From Trissonchulus latispiculum (Eukaryota; Nematoda; Enoplea; Enoplida; Ironidae), in the NCBI GenBank assembly GCA_030248195.1, contig JASAND010020050.1:1-64000 (forward strand): a stretch of 64,000 nucleotides of DNA, read 5' to 3'. Of this stretch, positions 1-12,042 are shown piece by piece. The notes beneath the pieces are model-generated. The model was given only the letters and a program-made list of their open reading frames with translations, searched no databases and was not told where the DNA came from. Both the position numbers and the translations under genes were made by a program. How positions within the stretch are numbered: the first letter of the stretch is position 1; each line of letters opens with the position of its first letter.

Positions 1-25
1 ACTTCAACTTTGAAGAGTAATTCCC

Positions 26-3000
26 TTAGGTCCTTTTCAAGAAAGGGTAGAGTAGAGTTGAGCAGAGTAGAGTAGAGTAGAGTTAAAATTAACTCTTTTC
101 ATGAAAGGATGGAGTTAATTTTAACTCTGCGTGTTTTAACTCTCTCTAACCCTGCAGGGTTAAAAACGGCAGTGTTAAAAAGAGTTTAAAAATGCCAGGG
201 TTAAAATTAACTCCATGCATTCATGAAAAGAGTTAATTTTAACTCTACTCTACTCTGCCCTACCTTTCTTAAAAACCTTGTTTTTGGAATCACCAACTTA
301 GAACAATTATTACTCATTCATTACTTTGAGTTGGAAAAATGTCAAAATGTAACTTACGACTTTCTTTTTATTGAATGAGAAAAACAATTTGTCTTTCTAG
401 AATTTGAAAATGAGTTATGAAAAATGTGGTAAAAATGCGGAAAAATGAAAAACACATTTTCAGGTTTTTGCAGACTAAAGCAAATTTGTTCGAAGCACAT
501 TAATTATCACAAAACTGTTGTTCATTGCAGAGAAATTATTAGCTAAAATGTATTCGCAACCTTAATTTTTACTTCCTTTCTCAAGCATTTGATAAGCGAT
601 TATGCAACAGTTGGAAAAGAGCTGTCGCGCCAACTGAAAAAGGTGCCATGAAGTACTTATAAGGGGAGGGAAGTATAAGTACAATATAAGTATAAATATA
701 AACGGCCATCAGATTTATGTTCTGCAACTTTGAAATTTGTAATTTTCATGTAATTTTGCAGAAAACTCTATGATAATTTTTTTCTCTCGAACGTAAATCA
801 AAAACTTTCGGGAATAAATAAGAAATGTTGATTCCGAAAAATTGTGAATGTTTATTCCGGTCGTTTTAGTGAAGGGCAACCATTTGCAAGTTAAAGTTAA
901 AGTTAAGTTAAAGTGCAGTTTTTGTATCAATCAAATAAAGCAATTTTTGCCTAAAGCCCAACGTAAAAATTCTCAGCAAAATTGGAAGTACAAAACACTT
1001 TCGGTTCTCTTATGGTCCGTTCGTGGAAAACTTGAAAAATTAAATATTTAGTATGCTAAAATTTGGTTATCGGTCGACTAGAAATATGTTCGAAAGCATT
1101 CATGCAAAAGTTTTATCACATTTTCTTTCAGTTTAATTTCATTTTTAAACCTTGATTCCGTTTCCGACTTCTGCTTTTTAGACTGACTCGTCAATGGGCC
1201 AGTACAAAAAGCGGAAAAGGACTGGAAACGGACTGAGCAAAAAGGTATAAAAAGCGGACTTGTTGCGGACTCTCAGAGAAGGGTATAAAATGGGGACTGT
1301 ATTGATCGGCTAATCGGGAAAAAGCTGACATACCGTATAAAAAGCGGACTCACATCTAAACAACCAATGAGGTGAACTATGTAAGACCTTTAAAAGTCAT
1401 GAAAAGTATTTTCCGGGCAGTCTATGAAACGAAAACGGAATCAGCTTACAAACAGCGAAAATAGGTCTAAATGTGATTTAGGAAGTGGAATTACGCCTAG
1501 TTTGAGGATTGGAAGATGGAATACAAAAACTTCTTCTAAAAACTTTAATATTAAATCTAATTTTCTTATTTAAATTAATTTCAATGATGTATTTTTTATA
1601 CTAGACAAATAATTATATTTATTAATTGTTTTTATAAATACTAATATTTATTTATTTCGTTGACTTTCGTTTCGTTTTCTGTGCCTGCTTCTATTATTAA
1701 TGTCCTATCCCAACTGCCCTTTCATGGGCAACCATTACCATGTAAAATCTTAAAATCACGTCACCCAACTCTGTATGCAAAATACCGTGGCTTCCCGAAG
1801 CAATTCTAACAATATAAACTTTCGTAGGGTCGGACAAAAATTAAGTCTTTCAGCATGCTAATTAGAAAGAAAATTTTAAAATTTTTTTAGTTTTATTTTT
1901 TCCACTAATTCGAATACGCTGATCATTTTTTCTTCTTGGACCAATCTCCTAAAGTGAATCCATGAGGTTGGTTGTGCGGCTAGAACAAATTCTATTAGAA
2001 ATGGTTGCCCTTAAAAGGGCAGTTGGGATAAGTGAAAGTCGGCCGCACAACCTTATGGGTTCGCTTTAGGAGGTTAGCTCAAGACGTAAGAATAATCAGC
2101 ACAGACGAATTAGTGGAAAAAATTAAAATTTAGAAGAAATTAAAATTTTTGTTATTTTTGAAATCAGCATTGTGAAAAACATACCAAAACTAAATTTCAA
2201 CTCAATCGGTAAAGTTTTGCGACCTGTGACCACTCAGGGGGTGGGGGTGTAATCTGGAAAAGACCCGACGCCTGTGCTCAAGTTATAGTTTTTCTGGGGT
2301 AGGCCTTAAGTCACTGTATTCAGCAAAAAGCAGATTCAAAAATGGCTGTCCCTAAAACATAGCAGGAGATAGATATTGAAAATATTGTTGTTTTAACGAC
2401 TGTACCCTCCGCAAAATAAGAATAATTGTCAGTGCATAAAAGCTTTCTGTGTTGAAAAACCGAAACAACCGAAAAACCGTCATCAAAATTCTGCTACGCA
2501 CTAAAAATAAGTAGGTCCGCTAAATGCTGACCCAGTCCGTTTAATAAGGTAAGTCCACTTTTTTATACCGTATTTCCGGATTTATTCCGCATTTTATACC
2601 ACAAGTCCGCTTTTTCAGTCCTCTTATTATACCCCCAGTCCGCTTCCGTTCCGCGTCCGCTTTTTGTACTGGCCCCTCGTCAATTACAAGAATATTTCAG
2701 CATGATTCAAAACAACCAATCAAAATGAAGCAAGTATGTGCAGCCAATGAGAATAACTCTGCAAGTTTCTGATTAGTTGACTGACATCATTGCATTTCTA
2801 GAGTTTATTTGCTGGCAAAATTGCTTCAAAACGCTGTTTTCATACAACGAAGATGTTTAAATTTACGGTGCATCAATTTATACTACCACATGAACCGCAA
2901 CAAACTTTTTATTGAAGCTGCAGTAGTGAAATTAATTGGAATGAATAAAAATTGCAGCCTTTGTTGATATCGAAAATAGCTAATAAAATATTGTTTAATT

Positions 3001-3406
3001 GAATAATAAAACATCTGAAACAAGAGAAATGACTAAACTTGAAAATTTTCATTGGTACTGATTAATTGAACAACCATCTAGATTTTAACTCTGCTTAACC
3101 CGCGTGTTTTGACGGGGGTTAAATTTTAATGGAAAACGCTTTGAGAGAGTTAAACAGAGTTAAATTTAACCCTTTCATGAAAAGGGTAGAGTTAAATTTA
3201 ACTCTGCAAATATTTAACCCTTGCAGCGATTCTTGAAAAGGGTAGAGTTAGAGCGAGTTAATTTTAACTCTTTTCAAGAAACAACGCAGAGTTAAAAACT
3301 TTAACTCTCTATAACTCGCAGGGTTAAAATTAACTCGTTTAACCCTTTCTTGAAAAGGATCGAGTTAATTTTAACTCTACTCTACCCTTTCTTGAAAAGG
3401 CCCTAA
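26..3406. repeat. Inverted-terminal (foldback-type) element, about 3.4 kb
   Basis: The left end (about 26-59) and the reverse complement of the right end (about 3372-3406) match over about 34 bases with one mismatch, around the core CCTTTTCAAGAAAGGGTAG. Both ends continue into clusters of short units of the type GAGTTAAAATTAACTC (about 60-270 and 3085-3385), themselves palindromic. No protein-coding frame is visible inside. A clear target duplication was not found, so the exact ends are uncertain. The interior carries a separate nested transposon at 1196-2675. Confidence 0.6.
1196..2675. mobile_element. Non-autonomous DNA transposon with 20-bp TIR and 9-bp target duplication
   Basis: Both ends carry the perfect terminal inverted repeat GGGCCAGTACAAAAAGCGGA. 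The element is flanked by the exact direct duplication CTCGTCAAT at 1187-1195 and 2676-2684. Subterminal regions are rich in repeated GCGGACT/TATAAAA units in inverted orientation (1205-1340 and 2525-2665). The middle, roughly 1715-2110, is a second foldback around TCCCAACTGCCC / GGGCAGTTGGGA. No transposase frame is present. A 9-bp duplication is typical of Mutator-like elements, but the superfamily is inferred only from that. Confidence 0.85.
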
Positions 3407-3934
3407 GATACAGATAGGATACAGACGTCTAGTATTTTTTTCAGGTAGGGGCACATGGCAAATAGCAACATTGAAGCTTAGGGTCTTGCAGCAAGCAGAA
3501 ACTTTTAATTAATTATGTTTGTAGTTGTGAAAAGAGGGGGGTCGGGCACATAAACCCGACGGCTGCGCATGGATCGAAGGCAGCTAAGATATCAGTAACC
3601 GATATTTTTTGACTACACCCATATATACTCTATAACTTCGCCAAAAAGTAGGCCAATCGGACAAATTCGGGGCACCCCCATTTTAGTCGCCCTCCTTAAT
3701 GTAGATTATTTATTATTAATTTTATTTTGTAATTTTAAACTTTTTATCAAAGACAGGAATCAGGAACGGCTACTGTTGGAGGCTTTTGTAGCATATATAT
3801 AGTATAGCATATACATAGCAAATGACTGGAAGGATGAGCGGATTTCTCAAGCTCAAATTTTGCCTAAAGCCAAAAATGGAAATGTAAAATGTAAAATGAG
3901 GGCTGTAAAATGTTGTCGACCCTACAACCTTCCA
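3407..3934. other. Intergenic AT-rich stretch
   Basis: No gene, tRNA or clear repeat boundary seen. Confidence 0.5.
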
Positions 3935-4052
3935 TGTAGGCTTAGTCTCACTTTAGCATCTTTGACTCTGCAATGACCTTTTTGAGTCTCATTTTAGCAT
4001 CAGTCTCAGTTTAGCACCTTTAGTCCCACTTTAGCGAACCCGACGAACCGGC

Positions 4053-4697
4053 CCATGTCAAGATAAAAGTAACTTTTTAATGCGTTCTGATCTTCCACTT
4101 GATTTTCTTGAAGCTTTTATTTTCATGGGGGGTTCTTGGGGTTCTGGGGGTTCTTAATTTTTTGTAGAGATTTGATCCGTGACTACATATATTTAGTTTC
4201 AAATTTTTGATGGGGGTTCTTGGGGTTGGGGGGGTTCTGAAAATTTTTTCAGGAGATTTGATCCTCTACTGCCTAGTTTTAAGTGTTTGCTGGAAGTTCT
4301 GAGGGTTCTGGAGTCCGGGTGTACCGAAAAGTGTGCGCGTTGTCTGGGCTTAAATTAAGGACCAACTTGTTGTTCTTGTCGTCAGCTTTCGATTGATACC
4401 CATATTGTGAATATTGGACGTTTCATCACAGAATTTTCAGTCTAAGTTTATGAGAAAAGCCAGGAGGACCCCCCCCCAAGTACACCCCGGTTATATGCTA
4501 CAAATTTGATGATTGTGATACATATATATACATATTATAAACATATCATGTCTGCTGAAGTACCTGCTGAAGGAAAGGATCCGCAACGTAGTCACGTACA
4601 AATCAAAGTCCTGGATGCAAACGCATGAAAAAAATTTGAGAACCTCCTTTTTTCTGATGGGGGTTCTGGGGGTTCTAACTTTTATCTTGACATGGGC
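4053..4697 (+). repeat. Dispersed repeat family X, copy 1
   Basis: Begins CGGCCCATGTCAAG and contains repeated GGGGGTTCTTGGGG motifs, then GATTTGATCC, CGTCAGC, GATTGATACCCATATTG and GAAAAGCCAGGAGGACC. It ends near TTCTAACTTTTATCTTGACATGGGCC. The same blocks occur in the same order at 56451-58290, where another element interrupts them. The two ends are roughly inverted (CGGCCCATGTCAAG against CTTGACATGGGCCG), which suggests a DNA-transposon derivative. Non-coding. Confidence 0.75.
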
Positions 4698-4853
4698 CGA
4701 CGAACCTAAAGTAAGAAAACTTTCCCCTATTAAAGTTTTGACCTTACAATGAGTGACCCCTAAAAGTAACTGAAAATTTAAAACAATATATTTATAATAC
4801 AATGAGAAACAGTAACTTTTCAGTTGTTTCGGTTTTTATGCATTTAAAACGAT

Positions 4854-4922
4854 AAATGTGTCCACCATGGTATTCGTGCTTTTACTCGAGAAATGTGTCC
4901 ACCTTGGTATGCGTGCTTTTAC
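4854..4922 (+). repeat. Short tandem duplication (two units of about 36 bp)
   Basis: The phrase AATGTGTCCACC followed by TGGTAT and CGTGCTTTTACT occurs twice in direct succession, differing by a few bases. No function is visible. Confidence 0.7.
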
Positions 4923-5024
4923 TATGTTAACAGGCTCATATGCAATGGCAGAGCAAGAAACAGTTAATGTAAGGGAAGCAGGCATAGGAAAGATTGATAA
5001 GCCTGCAATGGGAGTTCAGCTTAT

Positions 5025-5099
5025 GGCGCTGTGGTGTAGTTGGTTAGCATTTCTGCTCCGGAGTCAGAAGGGCCGTGGTTCGAAACCCGGCTGGACCAA
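5025..5099 (+). repeat. tRNA-like fragment (SINE head or tRNA pseudogene)
   Basis: An A-box-like TGGTGTAGTTGG (5032-5043) and a B-box GGTTCGAAACC (5077-5087) are correctly spaced for a polymerase III internal promoter. The middle (TTCTG, then CTCCGGAG, then CAGAA) forms a stem with an oversized loop. The acceptor arm does not pair and the T-stem is imperfect. This is therefore a degenerate tRNA-derived sequence, not a working tRNA gene. Confidence 0.65.
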
Positions 5100-5384
5100 T
5101 TCTTTACTTTCAATGGTGAGTGAAAAAGCTGAACTTCCCTCTACCCTTCTCTCTTCTAGGTCCTGGGTACGAGGGTGCCTGACGCCTCCCGTTTGGGCTT
5201 GTCCTTGGTTTCTTCTTGGTCCTCCAACCTGGTAGAAGCGCTACATTAACTTTACTGATTTCTGCGAAATGACTACTATTAAATTGAACTAATTTCTCAG
5301 AAATATTGAGTGTACCTTTAAAACTGCATAGCTAAACTTCCACCACTAAAATTGGAACTTTAAAGATTTGGCAAGACTCCTGTG

Positions 5385-5535
5385 ACCCAGACCCAAAATG
5401 GCCCACTAAAATTGGTGACCCACAGAAAGCTTGACCCAGACCCACCCTGACCCAAAAGGTTTTCCAAAATTAGTGACCCAAACCCAGTGGCCCATACTAA
5501 AATAGCGACACAAACGACCCATGACCCAGTTTCCA
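5385..5535 (+). repeat. Degenerate GACCCA-rich minisatellite-like tract
   Basis: Variants of TGACCCAGACCCAAAATGGCCCACTAAAATTGG recur several times with spacing changes (listed here only as short overlapping pieces: TGACCCAGACCC, AAAATGGCCCAC, CTAAAATTGG). Non-coding. Confidence 0.5.
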
Positions 5536-5689
5536 TCCCTGGTAACCCATGTCATGCAGGTGCTAAAGTGGGAATGACCATCTTGTGAATTTAATGACCT
5601 TTATATTTAAGGAGGTTCTAAAGTGAGACTGGTGCTAAAGTGGGACCTAATCTCCATGTAAACCTATGATCATACCTGTAACGGAAACC

Positions 5690-8600
5690 TGACTGTGGCT
5701 TCTTTATCAATACGAGCAATGGCTGAATGAAAATCGTTGTAGGCTTCGTCTAGTGAACATAGATTACCAACTGCCAGATATTGAGCAAAGGAAAATAGGC
5801 AAAACGACAGACGCATACTGAAAAATGGAACACTTTAAATACACTTCCAATGGAAAATTTCTCACGAATAGATTAAATGAATTATTTAGAGTTTCACTTT
5901 GTTTCAATTCAAAGTTTAGACAGATTAGACGACCATTTGGGCCTTTCTAGTGAACCTGCAAACCCTTGCAAATAGAGCTCTTTTTATTTTAAAGAAAGAG
6001 TATTATTTGCAGACCAAATCAGTCTGGGCCTTCGATTGAAATTTACACTGATACGGAAACCATATATTTTGGACCACGCACTGTAAATAATATTTCACAG
6101 AGTGGAAATACTCCGCAGTTATAGACGAACTATTAATTTATTGGCTATTGCAGCATTTGAAACTTAGTATCTGCAGTTAATGCTGGTTTTACATAACAAT
6201 ATATTTATCCCAAACTAAATATATGTGATGGGTGGTCTAATTCTCTGCGTTCTTTTTGTACTGTTTCTGCTCATTTTTGTACAGTTTTGATGGACTTTGG
6301 TTGATACTCCCCCTTCATGGAAAATTCCTGTTTTTGTACCAATTTGACTGACTGTTATCTGTAAATACGTTTGTTCAGATCGGATTGCAATTAAGAGGTT
6401 CATGAAAGCGAAAAATATTTGATAATAGGCTTATCTTGCAGAATTTTGGGGACAAAATGAAACCCCAAGAAGCCCTTGAGCAAACCATTTTTCATTTTAA
6501 AAGATTAGTTTCCTTTCTTATTGAAAAGAATCACGGTTACTCTGAAAGACTCTTGCGCTTGCCGAAAGGCCCATGACTGACAGGACAAAGACTTAAGACG
6601 CTGGGTGACTGACCCAGCCACATTTTTGTTGGGGGCCCAAGATTTAGTCTTGGGACAGGCTCGGCTGAATTCGGTTGTGTTTTGAAAGGTCACGTTTTAG
6701 CGCTAATCAGGTGCTCACAGTAGAGCTTGCTTTGCAGTTTATATTGTCCACTGAGAGGGAGCTGTGCTCAGTTGGAAGTTCTTGTTGGCTGAATAGTATC
6801 CTAACCCTTGCACGCCTAATCTTGAGCCCCGCCGTGACTTTTTATCTGTTTGTCCAATCCAATCCTGATCGCCAGTACATATCCTGTTAGTCTCTGGATC
6901 AATCGGTAAGAGTGAGTTTCAAGCAGAGTGCGCCAGTCGAAGTTCACTGTTTTTGCTGGGCCTTTATCTGAGAGGGTTGGAATTGCCTTAAAACCAGCAC
7001 TTTTTTCTTGTCTATCTTGCTAATATATTGTGAATCCGGGGTTTGACCCTACTGTTCTTGAATGTTTGTAGCTTTCGTGTTAGACTGCCGTAATTGCTGT
7101 ATTGTGAGGTTTTGTGACTCTCCATCTGCCTAGATACGTGAATCTGCTTATACTTGTAACTTTCCTGGTTGAGTATAGTACACCTTCAAACCTGTCATGA
7201 TTACTATTCTAATTGTTCAGTATTTTGTCTTGTAAAATTAATAGAACCAAAATTTTAAGTTTTGTCTCCCCTAGGGAATCTCTATCTAACGTTTAGAGGA
7301 TCTAGTAACTTATCAAAGTGACAATTAGGAATACGGCTTAATCATATGCTACTTGTATTGTCCGCCTGTTCTAGTAGTTCATAGCCTGACCTAAACGAGG
7401 TAGCTAAAGTTTACGGCGAAACGAACTTGACGAAGGGATACCGAAACCTGAACCGGATGTTAAGGGAAAAGTGTGACTTTGAAGTATACCAACCTGAAGG
7501 AGGGGCCGCGGTAACCGGATAAAGCTAACAGCTGCCTCACATAGACTATACTGTTGTAATAATTAGGTTATCTGTGGGTTGGAGGCATAAATCCCCTGGT
7601 AAACAGAAAAGACATTAGAAAACCAGTGTTCAAGAGTTTATAGTGAAAATTGTCTGACTAAATTAACTCTCAGCCCTAGCCTATTTTATTATGTTTACAC
7701 TTTTGCCGAAAGGTCTCGTTTTTTGCTGAATATCTACATATGCTATTCACATTGCGAGATTTGACAATCTTAGCACGCAAAGCCTGCAATTGTGACATTC
7801 AAGTTACACCGAAGTTTGAAAATTTACCACAAAATTTACCGCCGTTACAGTTAATCAGTGCATGTTCTTCACCGCTGGTTGGTTTGGTTAAGAAATGATA
7901 CCGAAAGATGATGCTAGACCTGTGAAGCTATCAAATTTCAATCAACCGACATCAACAAAATTCAAAAGAATATATCTACTTGAAATCAAACTCGTAGGTT
8001 TCCTGACATTTTACGGATAGCTAAGAAGGCATCTCAAGAGGGACTCCGCAGAAAAGGAATAATTAGCTCTGAAATAGTGGAGTTTTAACGAGATTTCAAG
8101 CTCCCACAGAAAACTGAGAGCACGTGGTTTCAATTTTCCCGGACCTCCTTCGAAATGAAATGCAGCAACATGAAACTTTTTAACTGTTCAACCAGGAAAC
8201 TAGTCTATATCACTTATAATGTCTGGTTGGGAATCTCTAAAGATTTTAGAAAAACCAAATGAATTTAGTTGTATAAGTATCAGTTTAAGGGTCTGGTACT
8301 CTGTTCTTCTGCGTTGCTAGTTGTATGCCACATAAGTTGACTGCACTGCGACGGTGGATGACTGCAGAGACGACAAAGTGAAAGAAGCGTTTGGAGGAAA
8401 CAACTCAGAAAAGTTCAGGCGGAATTTATAGGTTTGACTTGTTAGCAGAAATTCAACTACCTTCATAACTGGAATAGTACATTTTCTAACACAGAAATAG
8501 GGCATCCCCTGTATGTTTTTGCATGTTTGAGTCCACAGATTACATAAACTACGTAGTACGGCACCACCGAAATAATTCCATATGTATATTAAAGGAATTT

Positions 8601-9719
8601 TACTAATAACTGAGTATCTCTTGTCAGCTTCGCTTACTGAAGCCAACTTTAAAAATGTAAATACATATGAAACTAACATTTATGAATGCAAAACATCAAC
8701 ACGTCAAAAGTTTGGACCGATTGCCACAAACAAGCACAAGAAAATTAAAATTTCCAGCAGGACACGATTTGAAGTTCGCACTTAAGCTTACGTGACTGCT
8801 AACTAATTTGCAAAGACGTTTTTGGTTTTTGTCACAGTTAATAGAACGAAGAGACCTTATGCTAAGTTGTCGACATCCCGTCATATTTACGTATCATTGT
8901 GACAAATCATTTGTTCATGTGCCAACAACACTTCAGCATAAAAATTGGAAACTGTTGCAGGAAATATTGGTTACAGGTTAAGCTTAGCGCGTCGTGGTAA
9001 AAATTAAAGTGGCAAAAGTCAGAACTTTTATCTTTGTACCTACTTTAAACAGTGGTGCTTCCAACAATTGTATAATTCAGAATTCCAAAGACTGCATTGA
9101 TAAATTATCTTTCCAAATGAAGCTTTCCAAACACAAAATGCTCAAAAGGAAAAGGGTTCGTTCGATGGTGTTGGATACGCACAATATTTAGGGTAATATA
9201 TCAGTTCATAGGCTCGTAATTAAATCAAGATTTTCTAGCGATCAAATAAATTACAGAATAAAACTTACCAAACATTCTAAGGCAAAACATAGATGTTCTT
9301 GAAATCATACTATTCCACTTCAATGCTTTCTAGTCCCAATCAGTCGGTAGATTCGTTCTTCCTAACAATAGTTTGGAAAATTGTCAAGAACTATAACGCA
9401 GACTCCGTTTTCCCTGGCTAGATTGCTTTGTGTAATTATTTGCAAATTCAATCTTGTCCATCGGTCCTAAAAAACCAAAACTGCTGATGTGTCCAGAAAT
9501 TAAATCATCATTAAAGATCCGAAAACCCCGACGAAACCTTTTATTCATTTTAGCATTTTTCTTCCGAATAGGGAAAAGATTGGAACACCATTGACTTGTT
9601 GTATAGAAAAGAAAGACCATGTAACTTGATAGTATACTTAGAAACGTTTATAATGAGAATAAATGGTAAATCTTCCTTTTCGAAAAACATTCCTGTTCCT
9701 GTGGTTCCAGTACAGAAAC
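5690..9719. other. Large stretch with no assignable gene
   Basis: All frames are short and have no recognisable motif, initiation context or splice context. The sequence is AT-rich with ordinary composition. I saw no long inverted repeat, tandem array or tRNA. This may be intron or intergenic DNA. Confidence 0.5.
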
Positions 9720-9723
9720 CTAG

Positions 9724-10641
9724 TGTAGCGCTGAGCTACCAGTATAACTGCGAGGCCGGAAATTGAACCCATGATTCGTTTAATAATGATTAAAATACCA
9801 CAAAGTCACAATGACAGCAACCTGAATCAAATGGGTTAAAACCCAATATGGGTTTTAACCCAACAATATGTTAGCATTGAGAATGTAATGCAATCAAACA
9901 AACAACTTTAGATAGCTGAACCGTTTCTAACAATTTAAAGTTCTCATCAAAATACTTTTAAACTGCTGAGCCTTTGCTAACCATTTGGAAACTTCCAAAG
10001 AAAGGAAGTTAGATACTGGCAGAATTTTAACTGTATTTTAGGATTATTCATAAACCACAGTTACTCGAAATGGTTTCAGACTGCTACTAGAAAATGTTTA
10101 TAACCAAGGGCCTAATGACCAACAAGACCATGACAAACAAGCCTAATGACTAATATGGCCTAGTCTAGACAGAGAATTTAAGTAAGCAGATGTTACAGCC
10201 GAAAGCATTCATTGCGTTAATGCGCTAGACAAGCAGAGAAGCTGAAATAACAGGCATGCAAAGATAAAGTAGAAACTGTATTCTTCAAAGTGCGCTGATT
10301 TGTGCATAAATAAAGTTAGCTTCTTATATAAAATTAACTAATCGGACATTTTGTATTTATGATTATCCTAGCCCCCTCCTTTGATGTACACACTATGCCT
10401 TAATTCCCTTTTTGAAGCAGAATTCTAAATTAATTTCCACTATAACAGGCGTCTAGCCCTTACACTCTTAGCAGAATTCTAAATGAATATTTTCAATAAT
10501 AACCCTCTCAAATCCCCTATGAGATACATCTGGCGATATCTAACACACCTCATGTGAAATATTTTCAAACTGGTATTTTCAAACTGGTACGTATGTGGAT
10601 ATGTGAATCTGAAATATGCAGTTTAGTTCATACTGGCTACA
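9724..10641 (-). repeat. 3' LTR
   Basis: Matches 20264-21181 base for base in my line-by-line comparison (constant offset 10,540). In element orientation it starts TGTAGCC and ends GCGCTACA. It contains a perfect 14-bp-arm hairpin at 9832-9862 (TGGGTTAAAACCCA and its complement) beside the module GAATCAAATGGGTTAAAACC. That module also occurs near 24611, 32163 and 36663 outside this element. Confidence 0.95.
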
Positions 10642-10682
10642 AGTCATTACGGCGGCGAAAAAAAGGCGTCCTCGCCGACAAG

Positions 10683-11735
10683 TTAAGAGGCAGAGCTCAG
10701 GGGTAGGACGACGTGAAGGAACGGTTGTGGGGTGGCGTCAATCCCCAAATTGAAACGGAATGCATGCGTGATGCACGTAGACAGGAGATGCCGGCCATCC
10801 GAAGACAAGTGAAGGCCATCACGAGCAAACAATCTCGGATCATAAAACAAAGGGGACAAGTCTAGGACTTGTATGTTGCGGGGAGTTGCCGAATCGGACA
10901 AAGAACCTAACAGACGCGATCGAAAAAGCTCGATAGAATGGTCCACGCGTGTATGCGCGTGGGACAGACGGGGAAGCAAAGAACACAGAACAAGAGTCTG
11001 GTGTGGATTGGCGGTGGCATATGGAAGAGCCCACTTAAGCAAGTTACGGGCAATCTTTGTAGCTGGAGACAACTTGTTGTCTTTGCTCAGGAGGTCGTTG
11101 GTGCCAGCAAGGACCACCAACACCTTCACATAAGGACCAGCCGCAGTACTGGCCACAGTGGTGATGAAACAGCGCTTAGCTCCCCTAATAGAAACCACAC
11201 GAGCACCGTCTTCAGAAACAGTAACGCCGGAAAGCAGCGAGTCTCCTACAGCTAGCGCAACTGGGAAATGGAAACAAGGACTAGGCTGATCTCGCAGCGC
11301 TTTGCGGACAGCCATGAGGATGCGGCCACCCCAGTTTTGCCCAGTACCACGCTGGGTACCCCAGAACGGGTCGGCGACGTTTTCATGCAGGGGAGCGGGC
11401 CATGTATCATGAAGGATCCGACGAAGGGAAGGATTTTGGGAAAACTTCTCAAAACAAAGACGAGTCAAGCAAAGTACTGCTACGTCGCGCCACTTTAAAT
11501 GAAAGGCCGGAACATCAGTAACTAGAGTGCGCGACAACTGCTTAACCTTCATTCCAGAAGGCTGGGGTTGCTGAAGAGTCACTGTGAGAGTATGGTCCTC
11601 AGTAGCGCGTGTCTTCGCGAGTTGATAGGCTCGCTCGACAGTTTCGTAGACATCATCATTCACTACAATCCGGCAAGCATGTAGGTTAGACAGTGGATGG
11701 GATTCCCCATTATAGCGGCACGGCCGGTGTAGATC
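10683..11735 (-). CDS. NADAR-domain plus SGNH/GDSL hydrolase accessory protein (spliced exon)
   Basis: The open frame runs 350 codons from a splice acceptor (AG at 11736-11737) to the stop at 10683-10685. It has no ATG in the first 60 codons, and the codon before the acceptor is a stop, so expression probably needs splicing. Residues 8-40 (LSN at 15-17, YETVERAYQ at 30-38, then AK) and about 93-147 (KFSQNP, DPFWG, GTGQN, GGRILMAVR) match the NADAR family pattern. The second half has SGNH blocks: GDSLL with Ser166, GTND with Asn213 and DGLH with Asp306/His309. Known NADAR proteins cleave N-glycosidic bonds of ADP-ribose-type or riboflavin-pathway substrates, and some reverse guanine ADP-ribosylation in DNA. 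SGNH enzymes are esterases or acetylhydrolases. The gene sits where Env is usually encoded in Gypsy-type retroviruses. The role in the element is unknown. Confidence 0.82.
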   Translation of the reverse strand, partial: DLHRPCRYNGESHPLSNLHACRIVVNDDVYETVERAYQLAKTRATEDHTLTVTLQQPQPSGMKVKQLSRTLVTDVPAFHLKWRDVAVLCLTRLCFEKFSQNPSLRRILHDTWPAPLHENVADPFWGTQRGTGQNWGGRILMAVRKALRDQPSPCFHFPVALAVGDSLLSGVTVSEDGARVVSIRGAKRCFITTVASTAAGPYVKVLVVLAGTNDLLSKDNKLSPATKIARNLLKWALPYATANPHQTLVLCSLLPRLSHAHTRVDHSIELFRSRLLGSLSDSATPRNIQVLDLSPLFYDPRLFARDGLHLSSDGRHLLSTCITHAFRFNLGIDATPQPFLHVVLPLSSAS

Positions 11736-11760
11736 CTAAAATATCGAAAGATGAAAGTGA
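11736..11760 (-). promoter_or_regulatory. Splice acceptor for the accessory gene
   Basis: On the minus strand a pyrimidine-rich run (CACTTTCATCTTTCGATATTTTAG, given here as the pieces CACTTTCATC and TTTCGATATTTTAG) ends in AG immediately before the open frame. The in-frame TAG of the acceptor would stop translation if unspliced, which supports removal by splicing. Confidence 0.7.
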
Positions 11761-12042
11761 GTCAGCGTAAAAAACACCGACAAAAAAGAACTTGTGGAAA
11801 ATTTTTCTTGAGTTCAGATGTAGAAGCCAAAACTTGAGATGTGTGAGAAAAGCAAGAACAGTAAGCAAAAGTAAGGTGTGCACCAGTTACCATTCAACAG
11901 ACGCCACAAATACCAAGTTAAGAGCAGGCATGCGAAAATTGACTGAAAACAAGAACAAAAGCAAAGACAACAGGAAAACAACCAAATCGAAATCTCAGCT
12001 AATTTAAGCAGAAGAGAAGGAATTGGGCGACCTGCATGTGCG

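Larger units (their letters stand above)
3935..5665. repeat. Inverted-repeat-bounded composite region
   Basis: Units of the type CTCACTTTAGCA recur at 3950-4035. Their reverse complements (TGCTAAAGTG) recur at 5560-5650 with similar spacing, so the two ends face each other. Between them lie the dispersed repeat at 4053-4697, a short tandem duplication, a tRNA-like fragment and a degenerate GACCCA-rich tract. It is probably one foldback element that has taken further insertions. No precise target duplication was identified. Confidence 0.45.

Noticed and set aside
7500..7540. GGGGCCGCGGTAACC, reminiscent of conserved rRNA loops, in a region with several rRNA-like words (7330-7660)
   Set aside because: Flanking conserved rRNA segments could not be aligned. 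A short match is not enough to call rRNA or a mitochondrial insert. A covariance-model search would decide.
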